From assembly GCF_028473645.1 (NCBI RefSeq), contig NZ_CP097269.1:3366001-3430000 (forward strand): 64,000 nucleotides of DNA. Reading direction: 5' to 3'. Under the pieces are notes generated by a model. It made no database searches. It was not told where the DNA came from and was given only the letters and a program-made list of their open reading frames with translations. The translations under genes were made by a program, and so were the position numbers. Source of the stretch: Acidovorax sp. GBBC 1281. GTDB taxonomy: Bacteria; Pseudomonadota; Gammaproteobacteria; Burkholderiales; Burkholderiaceae_C. This document shows, piece after piece, positions 60,480 to 64,000 of this stretch (its first letter is position 1; every line of letters begins with the position of its first letter).

Positions 60480-61736
60480 GTGAACACTCCTAGAAGCATC
60501 CCTCTTTCCCTCTTGGCTGCCGCGATCGTCGCCTCGTGCCTGGGTAGCGCCGTGGTGGCACACGCCGCCGATATTCGGGTCACCGTGCCGTCGGGGGGTG
60601 GCTTTGTGGTTCGCAGTGCCAATGGAACACAGGAAGGGCTGCGCGTGCAGGATGGCGGCGGCGTTTTTCTGCCAACCCTTTCCACACAAACGTCCGTTGG
60701 CACGGTGCTGTGCTTTGAAACAACGACGGGCGCCTTGGGTCCCTGCGCGGCAGGTGTCGCTGCAGGCCCGACAGGAGCAACGGGAGCAACGGGTACCACA
60801 GGAGCAACGGGAGCCACAGGAGCAACGGGAGCCGCAGGGGCAACAGGGGCAACAGGGGCAACAGGGGCAACAGGGGCCACAGGAGCAACGGGAGCCGCAG
60901 GTACCACAGGGGCCACAGGACCTGCAGGCATCGCCGGTGCTGCTGGCGCCACGGGCGCGACAGGTGTCGCGGGGCCTACAGGCGCGACCGGTGCCACAGG
61001 CGCAGCCGGGTCGTCGGGTGCCACGGGCGCAGGATTTGCCAATGGCACGACTGGAGGGCAGATCTTCTTGACATCATCGTCCGCTCCCTTCGGCCCGCAA
61101 TCGCCCACCACACTGACGGGAGACGCGACTCTCGGCAGCAACGGAACACTCACCATCGGGGATGCGACCATCACCGGCAACAAGATCGCCACCCTCACCG
61201 TCAGCAATGCCAACATTGCGGCGAACGCCATCACCACGAGCAAGGTGGCCAATGGCACCGTCACCACCAGCAAGATGGCCGACCAGGCGATTTCCACACT
61301 CAAGCTGCTGGACTCCGCGGTGACCACCGTCAAGCTGGCCGATGATGCCGTCAGCGTGTCCAAACTGCAGGGCGGTGCTTCCGCCGCTGCCAGCACCTAC
61401 CTGCGCTCGGACGGCGTCTGGGTGCAGCCTGGCCAGCTTGTGCAGGGCGGCACCCTGGCATCGGGCTCCACGGTGCCCGGTTCTCCGAGGGGTGGTGTGT
61501 ACTACGCGGCCCAGGGCGGCAGCACGCTGAACTTACCGCCCGCGAACATTGCGGGGCAGACGCTCACCATCATCACCCTCGATCCGCAGAACGGCACGTC
61601 GGTCATCTTGCAAGCTTCAGGCGCCGACACCATCGTGAACGCCAGCTTCAGCGGCAATAGCATCGGCAGCACCTTGCAAGGTGCCTACAAGTATTTCCTG
61701 CTGAGTGACGGCAACGGGCGATGGTTCGTTAACTGA
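60480..61736 (+). CDS. Secreted collagen-like G-X-Y repeat protein
   Basis: Exported protein of 418 residues with a GTG start at 60480. The signal peptide is [20 protein letters not shown] then GSAVVAHA (cleavage near residue 29). Residues about 30-95 form an N-terminal domain ([20 protein letters not shown]). Residues 96-185 are 30 uninterrupted G-X-Y triplets, mostly GAT and GAA, with few prolines (GPT, GPA). After [16 protein letters not shown] come imperfect repeats of about ten residues ([46 protein letters not shown]) that may be beta-solenoid. A C-terminal domain ends [14 protein letters not shown]. Threonine-rich triplets could be glycosylated. Possibly a surface filament or adhesin. 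Confidence 0.85.
   Translation: MNTPRSIPLSLLAAAIVASCLGSAVVAHAADIRVTVPSGGGFVVRSANGTQEGLRVQDGGGVFLPTLSTQTSVGTVLCFETTTGALGPCAAGVAAGPTGATGATGTTGATGATGATGAAGATGATGATGATGATGATGAAGTTGATGPAGIAGAAGATGATGVAGPTGATGATGAAGSSGATGAGFANGTTGGQIFLTSSSAPFGPQSPTTLTGDATLGSNGTLTIGDATITGNKIATLTVSNANIAANAITTSKVANGTVTTSKMADQAISTLKLLDSAVTTVKLADDAVSVSKLQGGASAAASTYLRSDGVWVQPGQLVQGGTLASGSTVPGSPRGGVYYAAQGGSTLNLPPANIAGQTLTIITLDPQNGTSVILQASGADTIVNASFSGNSIGSTLQGAYKYFLLSDGNGRWFVN
60765..61034 (+). repeat. Collagen-like coding repeat
   Basis: A 270-base stretch encoding 30 G-X-Y triplets. It contains four perfect tandem copies of the nonamer GGGGCAACA (60837-60872) and many near copies built on GGAGCAACG and GGAGCCACA. The unit is a multiple of three, so slippage would change length without shifting frame. 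Confidence 0.9.
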
Positions 61737-61785
61737 GGCAGAGGTGCTCGCGATTGGCAGGGCCGAACGCCTTCGACTGGGCGCC

Positions 61786-63141
61786 TCATGCCGTGGCTGC
61801 AGAACTCCGCTGCCCCGCAGCGGATACCCCCATCCCCAGCGCCGCCAACGCGCCTGTCAGCACCACGATGGCCACCCAACCGCCGTGCTGCCAGAACCAC
61901 CCGCCCACCGATCCGACCACGCTCGAACCCATGTAATAAAACCATAGGTAGAGCGAAGCCGCATGCCCTTTGGTCAGCCCCGCCAGCGGGCCGATGGACG
62001 AGCTGGCGATCGAGTGGCCGATGAAGAACCCGGTGGTCACCAGCGCAATGCCTGCGAACACAGCCCACAGCGACGGCGACAGGGTAAGCAGCGTGCCACC
62101 CAGCATGAACGCGAAGCCCGCGGCGAGCAGCCCGCGCCGCCCCAGACGGTCCGCCAACCGGCCCGCCACGGACGAGGACACGATGCCGAAGCCGAACACC
62201 AGGAACATCAGGCTGATCTGCGTCTGGCTGAGGCCGTAGGGTGCGCCGGACAGGCGGAACGTGGCGTAGTTGAACAGCGTCACGAAGATGCTCGTCAGCA
62301 GAAACCCGATGGCGAACAGCCGCAGCAGCCCGCGGTGGCGCAGGTGGCCGGCCCAGGCCCGAAGGTTGTAGCGGATCTGCAGCCCGGGCTGGGGCGTGAA
62401 ATGGCGCGACCGCGGCAGCAGCACGAGAAAGCCGATGGCCGACAGCAGGCACAGCGCGCCCAGGCAGCCCAGCGCGGCGCGCCAGCTCACCCATTCGGTG
62501 AGCACGCCCATGCCCACGCGCCCCATCATTCCGCCGAACGCGGTGCCCGCCACATACAGGCCCATGGTGTGCGCCAGATGGCGCGGGTCGATCTCCTCGG
62601 CCAGGTAGGCCATGGCCACGGCCAGCACGCCGCCCAGCACCAACCCTTCCAGCGCGCGGGCCACCAGCAGGCCGTGCCAGCTGGGCACGATGGCCGCGGC
62701 GATGTTCAGCAGCGAGGCCAGCGCCATCGAGGCGAACATCAACCCGCGCCGCCCCAGCGCCTGCGAAAACGCCCCCGCCAGCACGATCGCCACGGCCAGC
62801 AGGCCGGTGGTCAGCGACAGCGGCAAGGCACTTTGCGCCGGGCTGATGCCGAACGTAAGGGCAAAGGCCGGCAGCAGCGGCTGCACGCAGTAGATGAGCG
62901 AAAAGCTCGCGAACCCCGCCAGGAACAACGCCGCCTCGGCCCGGCGGTAATCCGCGGAGCCGCGTGAGATCCAACCCGCGGACGGCGCGTCTGTGGGCGC
63001 TTTTCCTTCTATGAGCGCATCCCTCGGCGCCTCTGACAGCGTGCCTGCGGGACGGGATCGTTCGGCCGGGCTGGAAGTGGCCAGCGGGGCGGTGTCCGGG
63101 GAAGCGGTCGAAGAAAGCATGGGTTCAATGAAAGACGGCAA
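61786..63141 (-). CDS. MFS transporter (YnfM-like)
   Basis: Twelve-helix major-facilitator protein of 451 residues from ATG 63141, or 444 from ATG 63120. A polar N-terminal tail of about 65 residues (Ser/Ala/Pro-rich) is longer than usual. Helix 1 is ALFLAGFASFSLIYCVQPLL, followed by the family segment FGISPAQSALPLSLTTGLLA, motif A FSQALGRRGLMFAS, RALEGLVLGGVLAVAMAYLA, and the second-half motif AGRLADRLGRRGLLAAGF. The substrate is unknown; YnfM-type members are drug or metabolite exporters. Divergent from a LysR regulator that likely controls it. Confidence 0.9.
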   Translation of the reverse strand: MPSFIEPMLSSTASPDTAPLATSSPAERSRPAGTLSEAPRDALIEGKAPTDAPSAGWISRGSADYRRAEAALFLAGFASFSLIYCVQPLLPAFALTFGISPAQSALPLSLTTGLLAVAIVLAGAFSQALGRRGLMFASMALASLLNIAAAIVPSWHGLLVARALEGLVLGGVLAVAMAYLAEEIDPRHLAHTMGLYVAGTAFGGMMGRVGMGVLTEWVSWRAALGCLGALCLLSAIGFLVLLPRSRHFTPQPGLQIRYNLRAWAGHLRHRGLLRLFAIGFLLTSIFVTLFNYATFRLSGAPYGLSQTQISLMFLVFGFGIVSSSVAGRLADRLGRRGLLAAGFAFMLGGTLLTLSPSLWAVFAGIALVTTGFFIGHSIASSSIGPLAGLTKGHAASLYLWFYYMGSSVVGSVGGWFWQHGGWVAIVVLTGALAALGMGVSAAGQRSSAATA

Positions 63142-63245
63142 AAAGAATGCGGAGTGAAAGGCCGCCAGCGCGGAAATCTAGGCCGTTTCCCTACATATGT
63201 CCAATATATGATTCATCTGTTTTCCATACTTATTTTAAATATCCG

Positions 63246-64000
63246 ATGGAATTGCGACATATCCGCTATTTCCTGGCCGTGGCAGAAGAAGGCAATTTCA
63301 CCCGCGCAGCGGCGCGCCTGGGCATCGCGCAGCCGCCGCTCAGCCTGCAGATCAAGGACCTGGAAGCCGAGGTGGGCGTGCCGCTGTTCCACCGCGTGCC
63401 GCACGGCGCGCAGTTGACCGATGCGGGGCGCGCATTCCTGGAAGGCGTGGGCGGCCTGCCGGCCCGCACTGCCGATGCCGTGCGTGCGGCGCAGCGGGCC
63501 GCGCGCGGCGAGGCGGGTGTGCTGCACCTGGGGTTCACCGGCTCGTCCGCGCTCAATCCGGTGGTGATCCAGGCCATTCGCTCGTACCGGCGCAGCTTCG
63601 CGCAGGTCGAACTCAAGATCGACGAAGGAAACTCCCTCACCCTGGTGGAGCGGCTGCGCGACGGGCGGCTGGACATCGCCATCCTTCGGCCAGATGGGCT
63701 GGACGCGGCAGGCCTGCACTTTCATCGCTATCCGGACGAGCCGCTGATCGTGGCACTGCCGGCCAGCCACGCCGCATCGCGCAAGGGCCCGCGCATCGAC
63801 CTGCTCAAGCTGCGGGGCGAGTCCTTCATCCTCACGCCCCGACCGCTCGGTCCCAGCCTGTTCGATGCCGCGGTGGCGGCCTGCCGCGCGGCAGGATTCG
63901 AGCCGCAACTGGGGCCCGCCGCGCCGCAGATCGTGTCGATCCTCGCGCTGGTCGCGGCCGAACTGGGCGTGGCGCTGGTCCCCGCGTCGATGCGGCACCT
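63246..64000 (+). CDS. LysR-family regulator, cut by the window edge
   Basis: The first 251 codons of a LysR protein; the 3' end is outside the window. The HTH is MELRHIRYFLAVAEEGNFTR then AAARLGIAQPPLSLQIKDLE, the BenM/CatM/CbbR-like form with AQPPLS. The effector domain begins GVLHLGFTGSSALNPVVIQA and has DGRLDIAILRP and VALPASHAA, ending here at AAELGVALVPASMRHL. An AT-rich spacer (63180-63245, with ATAT repeats at 63195 and 63204) separates it from the divergent MFS gene, the usual position for its binding site. Confidence 0.93.
   Translation, partial: MELRHIRYFLAVAEEGNFTRAAARLGIAQPPLSLQIKDLEAEVGVPLFHRVPHGAQLTDAGRAFLEGVGGLPARTADAVRAAQRAARGEAGVLHLGFTGSSALNPVVIQAIRSYRRSFAQVELKIDEGNSLTLVERLRDGRLDIAILRPDGLDAAGLHFHRYPDEPLIVALPASHAASRKGPRIDLLKLRGESFILTPRPLGPSLFDAAVAACRAAGFEPQLGPAAPQIVSILALVAAELGVALVPASMRH

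Noticed and set aside
60765..61034. Regular short repeats as a CRISPR array
   Set aside because: Repeats are 9-base, in frame, without unique spacers, and encode collagen-like G-X-Y triplets.

Overview
The window is high-GC DNA from a betaproteobacterium. Gene content and order place it in the family Comamonadaceae, and it looks most like an Acidovorax-type genome. The signs are a TCA block built as mdh-tam-citE-like-acnB, divergent from a GntR regulator and sdhCDAB-sdhE-gltA, together with a tctC/bug solute-binding gene, an EnvZ/OmpR pair and short dispersed repeats carrying TACTAGGGC. The genus is an inference; no rRNA is present.

Layout. 1-6262 (minus strand): mdh, tam, a CitE-like lyase, a Lys/Ala-rich periplasmic protein and acnB, ending in a terminator. 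6486-12462 (plus): a GntR regulator, sdhCDAB, sdhE and gltA, with a 12-bp palindrome between the two arms, so most of the oxidative TCA cycle sits in one divergent block. 12534-16987: terminators, tRNA-Val(GAC), relA overlapped by an alpha/beta hydrolase gene, and 3-hydroxybutyrate dehydrogenase. 17043-25261: a SIMPL-domain protein, ompR-envZ, ispF-ispD and mfd. 25552-30998: a Bug-type binding protein, serB, metQ, an SDR/LysR pair whose LysR has lost its normal 3' end, and argO. 31067-37738: argP, a globin, DUF3820, SUI1/YciH, rhlE, an aldo-keto reductase, slyX, a LysR regulator and a TauE/SafE permease.

37829-44701 (minus): a class-I/II aminotransferase, an S9 peptidase, and a four-gene cluster that encodes a RimK-like ATP-grasp enzyme with an RLAN domain, a GNAT-C39 peptidase fusion, a 43-residue membrane peptide and a 126-residue unknown protein. 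I consider this cluster the best candidate for an undescribed system. 44871-50307: nth, a TerB/DUF697-like protein, a KgtP-like MFS transporter and a Tat-exported plant-type polyphenol oxidase. 50385-56463 (minus): a complete Pot-type ABC transporter with its own FCD-type GntR regulator and an Asp/Glu/hydantoin racemase; a perfect 18-bp palindrome lies in its promoter region.

56464-61785 looks like accessory DNA. An IS5-family element has cut a gene after 16 codons. Beyond it are two tandem paralogues of a small membrane-anchored protein, one broken by an in-frame TGA, then an alginate-lyase-family enzyme and a secreted collagen-like protein with 30 G-X-Y triplets. The window closes with a divergent MFS/LysR pair; the LysR gene runs off the right edge.
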